Below are positions 14,445 to 29,532 of a stretch of DNA of 64,000 nucleotides, piece after piece. The stretch spans positions 46,611,541 to 46,675,540 of the forward strand of contig NC_044011.1 of NCBI RefSeq assembly GCF_900496995.4, written 5' to 3'. The position numbers and the translations under genes were made by a program. Numbering within the stretch: the first letter of the stretch is position 1; every line of letters begins with the position of its first letter. The stretch is from Aquila chrysaetos chrysaetos. Lineage: Eukaryota > Chordata > Aves > Accipitriformes > Accipitridae. The notes under the pieces were generated by a model. The model worked only from the letters and a program-made list of their open reading frames with translations, was not told the DNA's origin and did no database searches.

Positions 14445-17400
14445 GCCTGGTTTCCAGTGAAAACAGCATGTTTACAGTCCTTTTTCTCACCACCCCGGCC
14501 TTTGAACTCATTGCCCTAATTCAGGCAAATTTACTCAGGGGCTGAGATCTCAAAGGTGACTTGGTATCTAAAATTTTAGGTAAAACCAATGGTGAGTGGA
14601 GAGGTTTAATAATCCAGGTGAGGAGCTGAGCATGGCATGTTTGTGACAGTGCTAAATATCAGAAGAGCCACACAAGGGGACACCTTACGTGCGCCCGGCT
14701 GCAAATGCTCAGCCTGCTTCATGCCCCAAAGCTGCTGGCTTGCTGTTCCTTGCTCAGTTCCTCCTCTCATCAGTGACCCGCTCCGTGTTAATGAATACAA
14801 GGTAGTTTAGTAAAGCCTTACAGCTCTCATTGATTGTCAGAATGGTTATCGCCAGATTTACTAACACCACCTCTTTCCGTTCTCTCTGTTCCACTGCTGT
14901 CTGTAACTTCAAGTGAGCTCAGTAAGTATATAATTTGTTGCATGCTTTGTTTGCTCTTCGTTCTCATTTCTCCGGCAATACAGCGCTCGTTAGTGTGGAT
15001 GGGTTGAAGTCTCATTGAGTCTGGGGGAATTTGAGGGTTTTGAAGATGATAACCAAATTTTTCCTGTTCACTTAGTGTGTGTTTCCGTTTCCATGTAGAG
15101 TTGGGCTGGGGTAGTGCAACAGCATATCTTTTTTGATTATTATGTTGATACAGTAACTGATTCCTCTGTTTTCTGTTCTTCAAGCATCTTTTCCAGAAGA
15201 GTAAGGGGAGTAGTTATTAGGGGAGGATTTAAGATTCTCCTTGTTAATACATGAAGTCTAATTTTATCATCAGCAACTAGTTTAATCAGTTGCTACAGAA
15301 AATGAAGTTCCAGCTGACTCTAATCCTCTTGTAACTGAATTTCTCATTTCAGTTCCAGAAGCTCCTGACCGACCCACGATCTCCACAGCTTCAGAATCAT
15401 CTGTCTACGTCACGTGGATACCACGAGCAAATGGTGGCTCCCCCATTACTGCCTTTAAAGTGGAGTATAAACGCCTGGGTCGAAACAGCGACTGGCTAAT
15501 TGCAGCTGATAACATTTCTCCTTCCAAGCTGTCTGTGGAAGTTCGTAACTTGGAACCAGGTATTAAAAACGATCTTTCCTTCACTTCAGCTGTTGTTGTT
15601 GTTGTCTTTGCTTAGATGACTGCGCTCCTGCTGAGAGAATACTGCAGCTCTTGGGTTGTTTCATTTTAACTTCTGCTTGGATTATCCTGTTTCTGGTTGG
15701 TTAGGGCTTTTTTGTGTGTATGGAATAGGAGCTCATTACATGAATTCAAGTTGATTTCTGGCTTTCCAAGTGGAAAAAAAAAAACCACCATAATTTAATA
15801 CTTGTTCATGTGGCGAGGAGGGTTGTGTCTTATTGCTATTTTTAATTTAATTGTCCTTCTAGTAAGCACTCAGAATGCAAAAAGAGAAAAATGCATTAAT
15901 GGAAAAACGTCTGTCCTGATTTTTCCCAGTGTCCAGCCCTGAAAGCTCAGGGAAAGAGTGCGAGATTAGGTAGAATGGATAGTGATAGCTATCCTTTGAA
16001 GCATCTTCTTGGTGCCCACCAGTTTGCAGTTTAGGGACTTCCTGAGCTGATCTCCATCTCTGTGTGTAATAGCCTTTGAATTTTTCTTGAGTGAATTTCC
16101 CTAATCACTTTTAGAAGCTGTTTATATTTCTAATGTCCCCATTAGTCTGTGAGGATGAGTCCTATGTTTTTTCTGATTGGATGTTGTGCAAGAAGTACTT
16201 GCTAATCTGTTTAGTCTCTCTTTGAATCCTGTTTCTAGTGCTTGTTTTGCTACAACATCTTCTTTCTTTCACTTTTTCCCTTAAAAGGAGAAATGTATAG
16301 ATTCCGTGTGATTGCAGTGAACAATTATGGGGAGAGCCCACGTAGTGCAGCATCTCGTCCTTACCAAGTAGCCGGATTTACCAGCCGATTTTCCAACCGC
16401 CCTATCACAGGACCTCACATTGCTTATACCGAAGCCATCAGTGACACTCAGATCATGTTAAAATGGACGGTAGGTATAATTGTCTCCTGTTCTTCTCACA
16501 TTAGCAGGCCAATTTTTACTGCTGTGGCTCTTAAAAGTCAAGGATTAAGAGCTGACTGCAGAGTAGTGAGTGGCGGTTTCCCCCGCCCTGAGGCTCAAGA
16601 GATGATCTTGTTTGTAGAAGAGGGCTAAGATGCTTCATGCTTGTATGGTAGAATTGGGTAACTTAATGGGCCATATGCTTCTCAAGCCCTTTGCCCCCCA
16701 TTTCCAAACCCTTTTTCCTCCTCCGAGACAGCCCTGTTGGTTGTTTGCTGCCTTTTGCACTGTCTCCCAGCCTCCCTCCACCTCACTCTCCCCTTCCAGC
16801 TCCCTGGGGATGCCACGCACCACCTCCTCGGGTTACACCAGATGTGAGCCCAACTGGCAGCTCCAGTGAAAGGCTGCAGCCGCCTTAGTCCACCTGCTTT
16901 GGCACAGACATATCAAGAGGCACCAGTGGGCTTAACTCTGTCCAAACCCCTCTTCATGCCATGAGTTGCAAGCGAGTTGGCTTCGTTTCCTGCAATGCCT
17001 GCTGCTTTTGTCAATCCAGGCTGTGATGGCTGGAAGCGGGCACTGTGTTTAAAACCCGCTGTCTTTCCTCGCATCTAGTAGAGGTTTCATGTTAGAGAAA
17101 CATTTTCCTTTCCCCTGTTACCTCGTCTTTTGTAAACAAGTACTTTAAAGTCCTTATTGAAACCCACAGAAATTCTTTGCTCTTGTTTTGAAATCTAACC
17201 CCCTGGTATACTTTGGAGGATTTAACGTGTAGAGTTCCCAGTGTTAGTTTGCTCTGCTAGCTCAGCCTTAAGAGATGTTAAGGATAATAAACTTAAAATA
17301 ACCTCTAGTTCCTCAGGAGGCTGCATAACTTAAAGTAAAATATTCCTGAGCTGAATTTCAGAGTGACCTTAACTCTTTCTGAAGTAAAAATGGTCTTAAT

Positions 17401-20206
17401 TTTTCCATTTCCATTAATCACGCAAATTTTCAGGCAGTTCATGGTCAAACACTAACTGGCGGTTTGGAAAGTGATGTGAGAGAAAAGCGTCAGCCCCAGC
17501 TCAGTCTCTTGTCCCCATGCTACCCTCCTTTTTTCAAGTGGTCCGAGGAGTTCAGCGGCAGAGAGCTCTCCTGCAGCCCTGTGAGAACCTCTGGCATAGC
17601 GCTCATCTTAGCTGTGTCTGCACATCCACAGCAGTTGATAATCATCTTTTATGTTGTAGCTTCTGTGCAAACCTCCCCCCACACCTTGCTTGCACAACCT
17701 TATTAAAAAAAATAGGTATTTCAATTTGGCAAGATATGCAGTGGTGACAACTCAGCAGGACTCGATCAAAATTTTTGTTCTCTAATGCAGTCTTTTAAAA
17801 TTCTCTTTTAGTATATTACATCAAGCAACAACAACACACCCATCCAAGGATTTTATATCTATTATCGGCCTACAGACAGCGACAATGATAGTGACTACAA
17901 GAGGGATATCGTGGAAGGTACGGTGCAGTGTACGGATGCTTAATAACACTACTTATGGGGAAGAACATCATGTAGCCATGTTGGCTGTGTTTATATGAAA
18001 TCTAAACTGCTTTTCCCAAACTAAGTCTTTACAATATATTTCACAGAAGTAGCTATCTCAACTACATAATGTCAAGTTCTGCCCACACATGAACTTGTTT
18101 CTTCCTTTTGAAGCCTCTTCTACATGGAAACTTGAGAACTAAATACTGCTTTTAAGTTTGTCTTGTTATACTGCTGCAAATCCTTAATGTAGGTCTATTT
18201 AAACTGGTTTAGCATGAAGTAGTTGAGTAAAGAGAAAGCAGCATAAATGAGATTTAACCCAGGGTAAGTGCATCTGTGTTGCAGACTGTACTAATAACTA
18301 GCTGGCTCTTAAGATGATTAACTCCAGCATGGATTTTCTAAGCTAGGTAGTACCTTGCATGTAACTGCCCTTCTCTCCTCTTACCTTGCTCAATTGCTTA
18401 TCCTGCTATAAGGAAGTTACTTTTAGCATCAAGTGCTGTGGTACACTGCAAATACAGGTATGTTTGTGCTTCATTTTTGCCTTTTAATCGGGTTATTTTT
18501 TCCCCCTGTGCATATTAGATCATCATTTTCCTGGAAGAAGTTATTAGATAATGTCTATATTAGTCCAGAAGTGGAAAACCCTTTTAAAAATATTTTACTT
18601 AATGTCCTTATTGCTTGGGCTGAGTAAACGTAGTGATCTCATTCTGTCCCAATGACGTTAATTATTTTTCCCCCCTCATTTATTTCAGTTACAAGAGGAA
18701 TGGACCTTTATTTTGAAAATTTTCCCCTGCTAGACAATACTCCACATAGTACTTTGATGTGTGACATAAGCTTTTGCACACTCTAAAGCTATTAAAGATC
18801 CAGAGTTTCTGCTCAGAGGATTGCTTTAAAGAAGCTTATGCAGTCTGCACCTTCATCTGCAAATGTATTTTAGCCTTCGCTAGACAGAACTTGTGTGTTT
18901 ATAGATCTTATACACTAAGCAGTTAGTTGTTTAAGTGGGCTCCACTGTGCTGTGAAATTAGCTTGTTTCTGATTTTTTTCCGAGAGAGTGTGTGTGTATT
19001 GAACTCTTTGTGGCAGTCTGAAACCATTAGCAGCTGCTCTGCTCTGCCAAAGCCTGGAACAGAAACTCATTCGATGGAAATATTTAAACTTCAACTTTTC
19101 TTTACTGTGATCCCCTAAATTAGCTTTTCGGGGCGGGGGGGGGGGGAGCTATTTTCAATTAAAGTGTGATTGGAAGCATTTGATGTGAAGTATGTAGAGA
19201 AACATGTGACTTAAGGTATTTTTGCCATAAATCACTTGTTCTTCACTTTTTTCCCTCTGTTACCTTTGAATTAATCTGTCTGTTTTTTGACAGGGAATTT
19301 TATCTTGAAATGACTGCATGAGTTGTGGAAAAAGTGTTGTGATGCCTGTATTAGCTAAGTACTTGCCGTAGGCTTTCCTCACCATTTCCTGTTAAGTCTT
19401 GTCTTTTGAGACATTCAAAACTCTGCAGAAAACTTTTTTTTTCTTATAAATGCCGCTACAGGCAAAATCAGTTTTTATTTAAAGAAAAAAACAAGCAAAA
19501 AGCTTGACTCGGATGGCTCCTCGGTATCTTTCAGCAGCTTTAAGCAAAAGCAAAGCAAAACCAGCCCTGTCCTGCATTGATGGTCTGAATTTCTCTTCTT
19601 TAGAGGGTCCTGGAGATTGAATTTTAAATGTAAATGCAGTCTGATGTCAGTTGTTTAAATGTTTTTCCTTGCTAATGGTGCACGAAGAGGACAGTTAAAG
19701 TGCCTGTACTGATTCCAGTTCCACTAATGGTTTGAAGCGGAAACCTAAAACCTGGTGTAGTAATTACTGAAAGGAATGCTTGGGGGTGGGGGTGACGGGA
19801 AAACCGAGTATGAATCTTGGGAAAACGTGCGATTTAAGGAAAGGCCAGTTCCAGCTTCAGCCAGGGCTTGTCTGCCCTCACTTGGGATGCCTGGCATGCA
19901 AGGGATGGAGCTTAGACCATGCGGTGTGTCCCCTCCCAAAACCCCCGAACTGAGATGGGGTCCTCCTGGGTACCCCCTGCCATTTTTTGACCTTGCAGGG
20001 TTATCCACACCTGGGCTTGGGTCCCATAGAAGTTCGAACAGAGTCACAGTGACAGCCCCCGCCAGCCGAGCGGGCTTTATTTTTTTTATTAATGCTTAAA
20101 TCAGTAGGTGGTATGACAGTTTCTTAGAAACAGTGGAAACAGTTCAAGGTGGTATTTTCCAAGAGGGATTAAGAGCGCTCAAACAGTTAATTAAACTCCC
20201 TAAAGG

Positions 20207-20240
<34 letters not shown>

Positions 20241-23200
20241 GTCGCTGTTTATTAAAATTTGTCACAAGCCCGTGAAAGTAAAAACTGAGAGTGATTTATA
20301 TTGAAGTGCTCAGTACTTCAGGAGGGTGTCTAAATGAAATGCTGGCCGGGAGCCAGAGATGACAAAACCGTCCTATTAGAGAAGATTGCTTGGCTTGGGA
20401 TCCGTCTCTGCAGGGGCAGGCAGCGCAAGAGGCAGCCTCGCTGTCTAATTTTGTTTCCTAGTATGTTTAATAAAATGCACGTTCCATTATTTGCGGTTTT
20501 GGCTAAGTTGAGCAACACAGACGTATCCTTCCTGCGAAAAACAGGCGACTTCACTTGGTACCTTGCATCTCTAGGGATCCTGCGGGATTGCAAAGTGGGA
20601 GAGGATCGTACCACAGTGAAGTTTCTCCCCTCTCCCAAGTTTAATCTGTTTTCTCTGCCAGTTTTTCCTTGTTATTTGCCGTGCATATTGTAAATAGCTA
20701 GCATAACCCATCCTAAACCCTTCCCTTCAGCAGTTTCATATTTAAGATGCACAGAACTGCTGTTGATTTTAAATGTACAGTTACTGGAAACTTGGATGTC
20801 TGTTTCTTGAGTTTAGCGACTTATGTTTTTTGTAGTGAAATGTTTTTTTAAAAATCAATTGAAAATAATGAAAAAAACCCACCTTTATTCATCAAGAGGT
20901 TCTTCTAAGAATCTATTTCGCAAGACAGTGTGAGTCTTATGACTTCAGATAAGTCCATAAATTGTTAATAAAGACTTTTGTGCTAACAGGAAAAGCTGCA
21001 TTACCCCTGCATTTGGTAGAGAAAGGCGCTGCGACATACTCGTACCTAATTCTCGCTCATGCGAGTAAATGAAATGCAGTTGATTTATTTTTGTCTCCCC
21101 CCATAGGTACGAAGCAATGGCACTTGATAAATCACCTGCAGCCAGAAACATCTTACGACATTAAAATGCAGTGCTATAATGAAGGCGGTGAAAGCGAGTA
21201 CAGCAACGTGATGATCTGCGAAACCAAAGGTGAGTGCCGAAATAGTGCGTCTGCTCGCCTGTGGGACCACGTGAAGGTGGCGTTTTGTGGCATGAAATAT
21301 CTGCTGTGTTGAATTTTTTTGCAGTGCAAAAGTCAGCTGCAATGGAGACCGTAATTTTCTGGAATGTTTTGGAGGATTGTTTTGTCTTCTGAAGCTGGGA
21401 TTGTTTTGAACATATGGAAACTGATATGTTGCACTCCCGAGAAAGGCTCTTAGCAAAGCTCTGCAGATTTGCCTTGCTTAAGAGATAGTATTGTTGTTCT
21501 GGGTTGGTTTTTGGTTGGTTTTTTTTTTCTGCTGTGCTGATAGCCTCTCCTTAGGAGACAACCGTGCTCTTGAAGATGACAGAATTGATTTGTACGTCTG
21601 TTTTATGTCTTCGGGGCTCTGTGACACGTTGTATAAGTGCAGACCACAGCAATTGATGGTTATGTTGGCTGCCTCCATCACTAATCCTGCATGCCTCTGG
21701 CACAAAGTTTGTACTGTTCTCTGGAAGTGTCAGATACGGCAGTCACATTTATTTTGCAAAGAATTCCTGTCTCCTTTAATCTCTAAAACCAAGTAAGGCT
21801 GTAAAGGGAAAATGCAGACAGTAAACTTCAAATGCAGTGCTATGAAAAAATGTTTTTTAAAAAAGAAGAAAAGCCCTCTAGGAGCGGAAGCATCAAAATT
21901 TAGCTAAGTTAGTAGCAAAGCCTTTGAAAGAAGGGCTAAGAGCTGCAGGGTTTCAGGCTGTGCGCACAGTTGGTCTTCCTCCTCCAAGGAATATAGCTTT
22001 CTTCCCTAATTTTAAAATCGGCAAGATGTAATCTGTCATTCATACTGACTCTTCTTTAAAATGCATCTCCTCCAGGCTTGCGGGGGTGATCCAGCTTGTC
22101 TAACGTATCTGCATGGAGGTGCTTGTGTCTCTCTGACGAGCTTCACTCCTAAGCCAGGCACCTCTTTTAGGTTTTTAGTGTCAAATGAAATGAATCTGAG
22201 CTGTCATGTGCTGAAAACTAATGTAAATTTAATTGCTGGGTTAAACTAGCATCTCGTTTTCGGTGCTTTTCAGCTCTTAGTATCTTCAATAGTATGGTTT
22301 TGAAAACGGGCTTAGCAGGGTTCACATCAGATAAAAGTAGGTCATCTGGCAGTGGTTAGGCGATAGAAATGCATGTTGTGGTTTTTCCTGACCTCAGAAG
22401 TGGAACGATTTGCGCTCTTTCAAGCTGGGAGTTAGTGCTGTTCTAGCCATGCCTATGTTGAGTTGCTCGTTAAAGTTTCGAGTGACCTCAATGAGAGGGT
22501 TAGCAAGCTGGATAATAACCATTTTCCAAGGCAAATAGTTATTACCCAATAGTAGTTGGCCTTCTTGTTACAGGTTTTAATATTGACTTGGAAGCTTCTT
22601 TCTGAGGCATTAGGATTCTAACTCAGCAGTAATTATTTTCATTTCATAATGAAAAAACACATTTAGAAAGCGCACCTGTACTTGTCTCTTATTTCATCCA
22701 GTGAAACGCACACCAGGAGCATCTGAATATCCAGTGAAAGACCTGAGTACGCCACCGAATCCCCCCGACCGGGTTGGGGGAAGCGGAGCTGGGCCTTCAA
22801 ACGGCCCCGTTCGGAGCAGTGACATGCTGTACTTGATCGTGGGCTGCGTCCTTGGGGTGATGGTCCTTATTCTCATCGTTTTCATTGCCATGTGCCTGTG
22901 GAAGAACCGTCAGCAAAACGCCATGCAGAGTGAGTTATTTTTGGTTTCCTTTCATGATGAAAATATTATCAGAGTAAAATCAGTAATGTTCATATTACAT
23001 TTTATGAATAGGAAGCGGTTTCCTGTTATAAGCCAACTGGCATTTATTTAGAGACTTGTACTTTCTAGGTGTGCCTTAGGTGAAGATGTGGGGGGTTTTT
23101 TAAGAGCAGCAATGTCTCCATTTCTTTGCATTGCTGCTTGCTACCCTGCTGCATTGCTGCACAGTTGTGCTGCCGTTTCACCCAAAGAATGGTTTGTGAA

Positions 23201-26200
23201 ATTCCTGGGCAAAGTTTCTTCAGCTTGTGTTTAACTTTAAGCACCTGCATAGGTTTCTGCTGATTGCAGTGGCAGAACTTGTGTGTAATCACAAGTACTT
23301 GTTAAAATGTGGAGACTTAAACTCCACATCTCTCCCTCCCTTGTATATATCTGGAAAGAAAAAGAACTTCCAGTGCTTGGAGGACAAGTCCCTTGTTACC
23401 TCTCTGTCTCTTCACACTAAAATGGAGTTCAGTGTCCAAGTCTTTTAGTGAGGTGTTAATAGGGAAAACATGCCAGTTTGCAAGTAGGACCCTTGAGCAG
23501 ACGCTTTGGAGATTAAGCACTCTTTTCAAGGTGCTCTGTACCCACCAAACAATTCTGTGCTAGCAGAATCTCTTCAGTAGTCTTTTCTGTTCCTAATGCA
23601 TAAATCTGCCTCGCTCTTTCCACAGCCTGTGGTTATTTTTAAATGTCCTTACTCTCTGACAAAGAGAAATGAAACAAAACTTCTTGCAAGATAAGATAGT
23701 GTCTTCAGCTGCGGCCCAGAGATATTTTCTGGAAGTAGTTCATAGCAGATAGCAGAGGGCCTACCGATTATACAAATGGCCCATTTTTAGGACACTCTTC
23801 GTAGTGACTGATGTCAGCTGAGTCCTTTCAGACCAACGTTCCTGGTCTGTTCTCCAGGGTGTAGCTGTTTTCCATTTCTGCGTTTGTATACTAAGCACTT
23901 AGATAGTACAGTTAATTTACAAAAGCTGTAGAAAGAGAAAATAAGTTTCTTTTGTTTCTTAGAGGTGCTCGTTTAACTTCTCATTTGGCAATAAATATGC
24001 TTTTGGTAATAATGTCTCCTGCAGAATATGACCCTCCTGGCTATCTTTATCAAGGGGCAGATATCAACGGGCAAATGATTGAGTACACGACCTTACCCGG
24101 CACAAGCCGAGTCAATGGCAGCATCCACAGAAACTTTATAACCAACGGCGGCCTCAGCAATGGCTGTCCGCATGTCCATCATAAAGTTGCTAATGGAGTT
24201 AATGGGATCATGAACGGAGGAGCTGGGCTGTACCCAGGGCACACCAACTCCCTGTCCAGGATGCACATGGACTATGAACATCCCCACCATCTTGTGAACG
24301 TAAGCTCTTATGCCGGGTGGAAGGCTCAGCCTAGACCTTGGGATTTATTCAGAGGTGGTAGAAGCAGACTTAATTTGGGTGGGGGAAATACTCATCCATT
24401 GATAACAGCCAGTTCCACTAAATTACTTAACCCAGAGGAAGCAACTGGGCTGATATTTCTGATACAAACATCATGGTTTTCATTTGAGAATATCAGATGA
24501 CAGCAAGAATTCCACTTACTCTGGGAAATCTGCCTCTACCCTCCTTCTAACAGCATGTAAGCTTTGAGAATGCTTCAGTACTGCGCTGAGATACTTTACT
24601 TGTACATATGGTATTTCTCAATCTTCAAGTTAAATAGATTTAATTATAGCTGCTTATTCTGCAGCTTTATGGATCACCCGTTTTTCCCCCACCTGTTTCA
24701 GATCTGTAACTCTAAGCAATGCTATTAATTATGGCAAAGCATGAATGTAGCAGGAGGTTCCATAAAATAAAATGCCCCATACATCTTGAAATGCAGCAAT
24801 GTAATAAGGCTTTTTTTTTTTTTTTGGTCCCTTGTTTGTGACTGTTGAGACAGGCTCATTTTTTGTTTTGAAATTTAAAATAAAATTAAAAACTAATTTA
24901 AGCCTGTGATCCAGCCTTTGTATGCTGTGGAAAAATACTTCATTTGCTGAAATGTGTCCCGTTTCCAAGAGAGAATAATGATTTCATTATTGTCTATGGA
25001 AACAGATGGCTTGCATTCAAACTTACTAAACTTACTCAAAACTGTGAACATTGCCCAGGAAAACTGAAAGAAAAAGTTCAAAAGTCTGAATAACCCATGC
25101 TGTTTCTGGAGAAAAAAAAAAATGGGGCTATTGTTTGTGTTAGTAATTGAACACAAGCACTTCGTTTTATTGAACAACAAATTAGCACTTGCACAGTAGT
25201 TGCCACTTCAGTTAACTCCAGCTTTGAGTCCAGACCAGTTGGTTCTTCACCTGATTCTGTCTTTGTTTTGCTCGTGTAGCAAGAAGTGCCACTTTTTGGT
25301 TGCTTTCAAGAGCAACCAAGGCTGAAACTGTGTTTTTTTGGACATGTCCAACCTCCCAGTGGGTGAAATTCTCCAAAAGTCTCCAACCACACAAGCCCTC
25401 AGGAAGGGAGGATTTTGCAGTGCTTGAAAGCTCTCCTGTGAGAAAGCTTGGGGGCTTACATTGATGCTTTGTCCCTCTTACTTTTATGTTTTTTGGGGGA
25501 AGGAAGGAAGTACACATGTGGTAACACAGGTCTCGGGGCTTGGAGCTCCTCTGTGCCACGAGGTGGGATGTGCAATGCCTCTGTCCCGCTGCAAATAGTT
25601 GACTGGGCTGAGTTTTTCTTTTCCCCCCTCCATGTTGCAGAAAGTTTGAGTCACGCAATCTCTTCCCACGTAGAAGGATCGGGACTGGCATGTGGGTGAG
25701 GCATGCAGAGGAACAGGATGTTCTTATCCTCATTAGGGCTCTCTTTATTGTTTCATTGATTGGGCTAAATGAGGAAGAGAGAAACTGGCCAGGATGGCAA
25801 TCAAGACTAATTAGGCATTTCCTCAGTGCTCCCTATTTCACTGAGCGGCCTCAAAAACTTAAGGATAAGCCCCGGTTTAGCAGAAATAGGGATTGTTAGA
25901 TAGTTACCTACCACTTGAAATCTCAAAAGCCAGGTGAGCTTTCCCAAACTGGCTCCCCTCCTGAAACATGGTGTGGTAGCCCAGCTCCGCAGTGCCGTTT
26001 TCGAGCGGCTCCCACATCAGTGTCCGCCTAGTCTTTAACAATGAGGTATGTGTTAATCTGGGCATTTTTACTTGCTTGTAATGGCCCCTTCAGCCAAAAC
26101 TAACAACACAAAATCCCTCTCACCCAGAGTCATTGCTGGCTAAGGAATTACCCCATCTGTAAAAATATTAAATGTTTCAAAAATCAGTGTAGCGAAGTAA

Positions 26201-29200
26201 ACTGATCTAATCGGAGTAATTACAGGAAAGTGGGATGGGTTTATATTGTGACATCAGCCCTGCAAATTTAATACTCTGTCTCCCCAAACAGGCACAGTTT
26301 GCTAATGAACAGCAATTTGCTTTCATGTCTGTCATCAGTGTTAAAAATAAACATATTTACAGTGTGTTTATTAAATTAAACCTGAGCGTATTAAGCTGAA
26401 AACAGACCAGGGAAATTACCACATACTTGTCTAAGCTGCGGTTATTTACTTTTCTCTGACACACATGCTGGCAAAAACCCTCCACTTGACTTTGTATAAT
26501 AGCTCAGTGTTGCCATGCCACGTTACGGGGCACGGATCTGAAGATTGATAAGGTGATTAGAGTTTGAAAACAAAGTGAAAGGGCTTGGGGCACTAGCTTG
26601 AGCTGAACTGCCTCCTCGGTGACTCTCTCTTGTATCTTTGAACAGTGATTGATTTCTTTTTTTTTTTTCTCTCCATTAATCCTTCCTGCTGCAGGGCGGT
26701 GGGATGTACACAGCAGTGCCGCAGGCTGACCCCTCGGAGTGCATCAGTTGCCGAAATTGTCGGAACAATAACAGGTGATGTAAAACTCACACGAAGGCAG
26801 GACCTTCACAAACAGAAGCCCTCACTCTGTGTGCTGTGTTAAAGCTGGGGCAAACAAAAGCAGAGAGCTTGAGTCCTGGCAGAGGGTACAGAGGAGCTCG
26901 ATGTCAGTGTATGACTTGGAGAGCAGTTGGTGGTTGTCTGTGGGATGGAATAAAACGAGTTATTAAACCCCCAGAGCTCATTTTGCTCAACATATTCCTC
27001 TGAAGCTCTCTAGGAAGCGAGGCAGGTTGGGCACTGGATTTTCTTTTTTAAACCTTATTTCCTGTGTTTTCTTCAGTTTTGAGATAACAAAATCATTCCA
27101 TATGGAGTTTGTCAAATAGGATTTAATTGGTCTTCTGTATTTTACATTTCCTGCCATTCTCTTAAGAACACCAACGACCTAGAGTTGCAGCTTTGCTTTC
27201 ACAGCGCTGTTCTTTGTAAAACATGGGATTTGAGGTTCTTCAGGCCTTCAGGAGCAGTTTGGCCAGCCATTGTCAGCGTGGGATACATTTTTTTGTGTGA
27301 GAAAAAGGATTCTTCTATATAATAAGGGAAAATCTGTCTTCTACGTTGTAGCTGGGAGCCTGGATTTTTATTAGGTTTTTCACTTTTGAAAGTTTTAAAG
27401 AATATCCTTCCAGGCTTCTGACTAAATCTCTGGTTATTTTAATGGCTAAAAATAGGACTGGAAGTCAGACATGCTGGACTGCTCTGACTGGTAAATTCTG
27501 GATTTTTTCAATCATACTTTGAATTTTCTGTCTTAAAATTGTCAGCTGCCTTTAGGTGTATATTTGGAGAAGCTGAGTTGAAATTAAGCTGTTGTTGAAG
27601 GCAGAAAACATGTTCTCTTTATTTTCATGGTTTTACTTTTCAAAATATAACTTATAATAGGCTTTAAATTCTTCCTCCTTCCATAAATATATGCTCGATA
27701 GCGTGATGGAGACGGGCTGCTACTTGCAGGTAGAGCTGGGCACACTTTGTCTGGACCAGTGTCACGGCTGGTCTCTGGGGAAAGCAAGCTACCGTTTCCT
27801 TACAAGCCAATTGTCTGTTTCCAAGGCAGGCTGTGTAACAGCAGTCATCAAGATGTGTACGACTGGCCGTAATTTGGAACATGCTGTATGTGTTATACTG
27901 TAATTAAGAGCTTGCTTTCCAGTTTTAAGCATATTTAAATTTTTAATTGCTCTTTCTTTCTTAAGAGAGCAGGGAGAATGGGTTCCCTCCTTTGCAACTG
28001 TACTGTTCCTCCCAGATGGGTCATCAGCAGGGTCTGAACTTTGAATTTTCACATCCCTGTTCTATATTTGACTGCTTGATAGAGACACAAGTTGTCCTTT
28101 ACAGCTGCCTTATCCCACAGGGGACCGTTAACCTCTGTTTGGCAGGAGAGCTGCACAGCCGGGACCGCTCCGTTCCCTTCCTGGTGCTGGGGGAATGGAA
28201 GGAGGACATGGGAGAGGGGAACAAGGAGGACCAGAAACGTGCTGGAGTATTACACCAGGGGCCAGGGAGCTGGATGTATGGCCAGGGCAAGGAGGAGGAG
28301 AAGGAGGAGAAAGGCCTGGGTTAGCGCAGTCAAGTCAGTAGGTTTTGGCAAGTGGGAATTTGGGGCTGGAGTCTTTTCCCCATCTTTGCTCAGCCTCGTA
28401 GCTACCTTATGCAGGTAAGGGCTGTCCCCTCCATCTGCTCTCCTGTTTGTGCAAAGAGGACCCGTGCCTTGTCCCACCCTCGAATTATTGCACCTTGTGT
28501 ACTAAACCAGGCAATTCCCTCTGCAAAACACCCACGTGATGACAGCGGAAGGTCGGTTCAAGTGGAAACACCTCTAGCAGGGTGACGGTCTCTAACTCGT
28601 GAGCATTTCAGGAGCACGTGGCCTTGCTCATACGTTCCACCTTGGCACTGCTAATTCATAAATGAGCCTGTTTCCACTGAACGCCTGGAGTTGTTGCTGA
28701 TTTGGGTTGAATTTAGCAGTTGTTTGAATTGTGACCGTGTGCAAATGAATCCTAAAGGTTTAGCATATTTAATAGCTGGCTATCATGGCTGTTTTCAGCA
28801 ATAGCCATCTCGGAGCAGGTTTTATTATTACAGTGGTGAAATCCCTCGGTCTTCTGTTTAAATTAGCACTTTATGCTCTCGTAACTGCTCATGGAGGCTT
28901 GCCAGAGGTAGAAGTTGCTGAAACGTGGATACCCGCTTTGCTATTGCGGACAAAGCCGGTAAGAAGAGTGTGGTTTACGCTTGTTGCATTAGGATTGAGA
29001 ACTGATTTTTTTATTTTCTGGTGCTTTTGCACTAAAGTTTTCTAGATACCTGATGGTTGCAGAGGAAGTTACCGTTTTGCAGATCTCTCTTCTTTGCAAA
29101 TTTGCTGTGTTCTGATCAGAAATCTGAAATACACATTTGACATAAAGCAGTGTCGGTCTGTTTTTCCAGCTTTTTAAATCTAAATTATGCTGGTGCAGGC

Positions 29201-29486
29201 TTTTAAATTAGATTATAGTTTGGTAGGATTTTAGCACTGAGAATTGATAGAAAATGTGTTTTCTGCAGCAGGGATTTTACATCGCTATTCATGCACTCTC
29301 TGCTCTGGATATACCAATGGCTAGTTTCCATCAAAATGTGGTTATTTAAGCTTAAGGAACTGAACTACTGTCTTGAAACATCATTCAAGCCCATACAGTA
29401 ATACAAAGAACTACACCGACCTCTGTATCTTTAAAAAGAAACCCCCATAAACATGCAAAGCCAAGCATTTTAAATGGGTTCCTCTA

Positions 29487-29532
<46 letters not shown>

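Noticed and set aside
20334-20693. 119-codon frame in a CDON intron
   Set aside because: No recognisable family, overlapping frame on the other strand, and no exon in the CDON protein corresponds to it.
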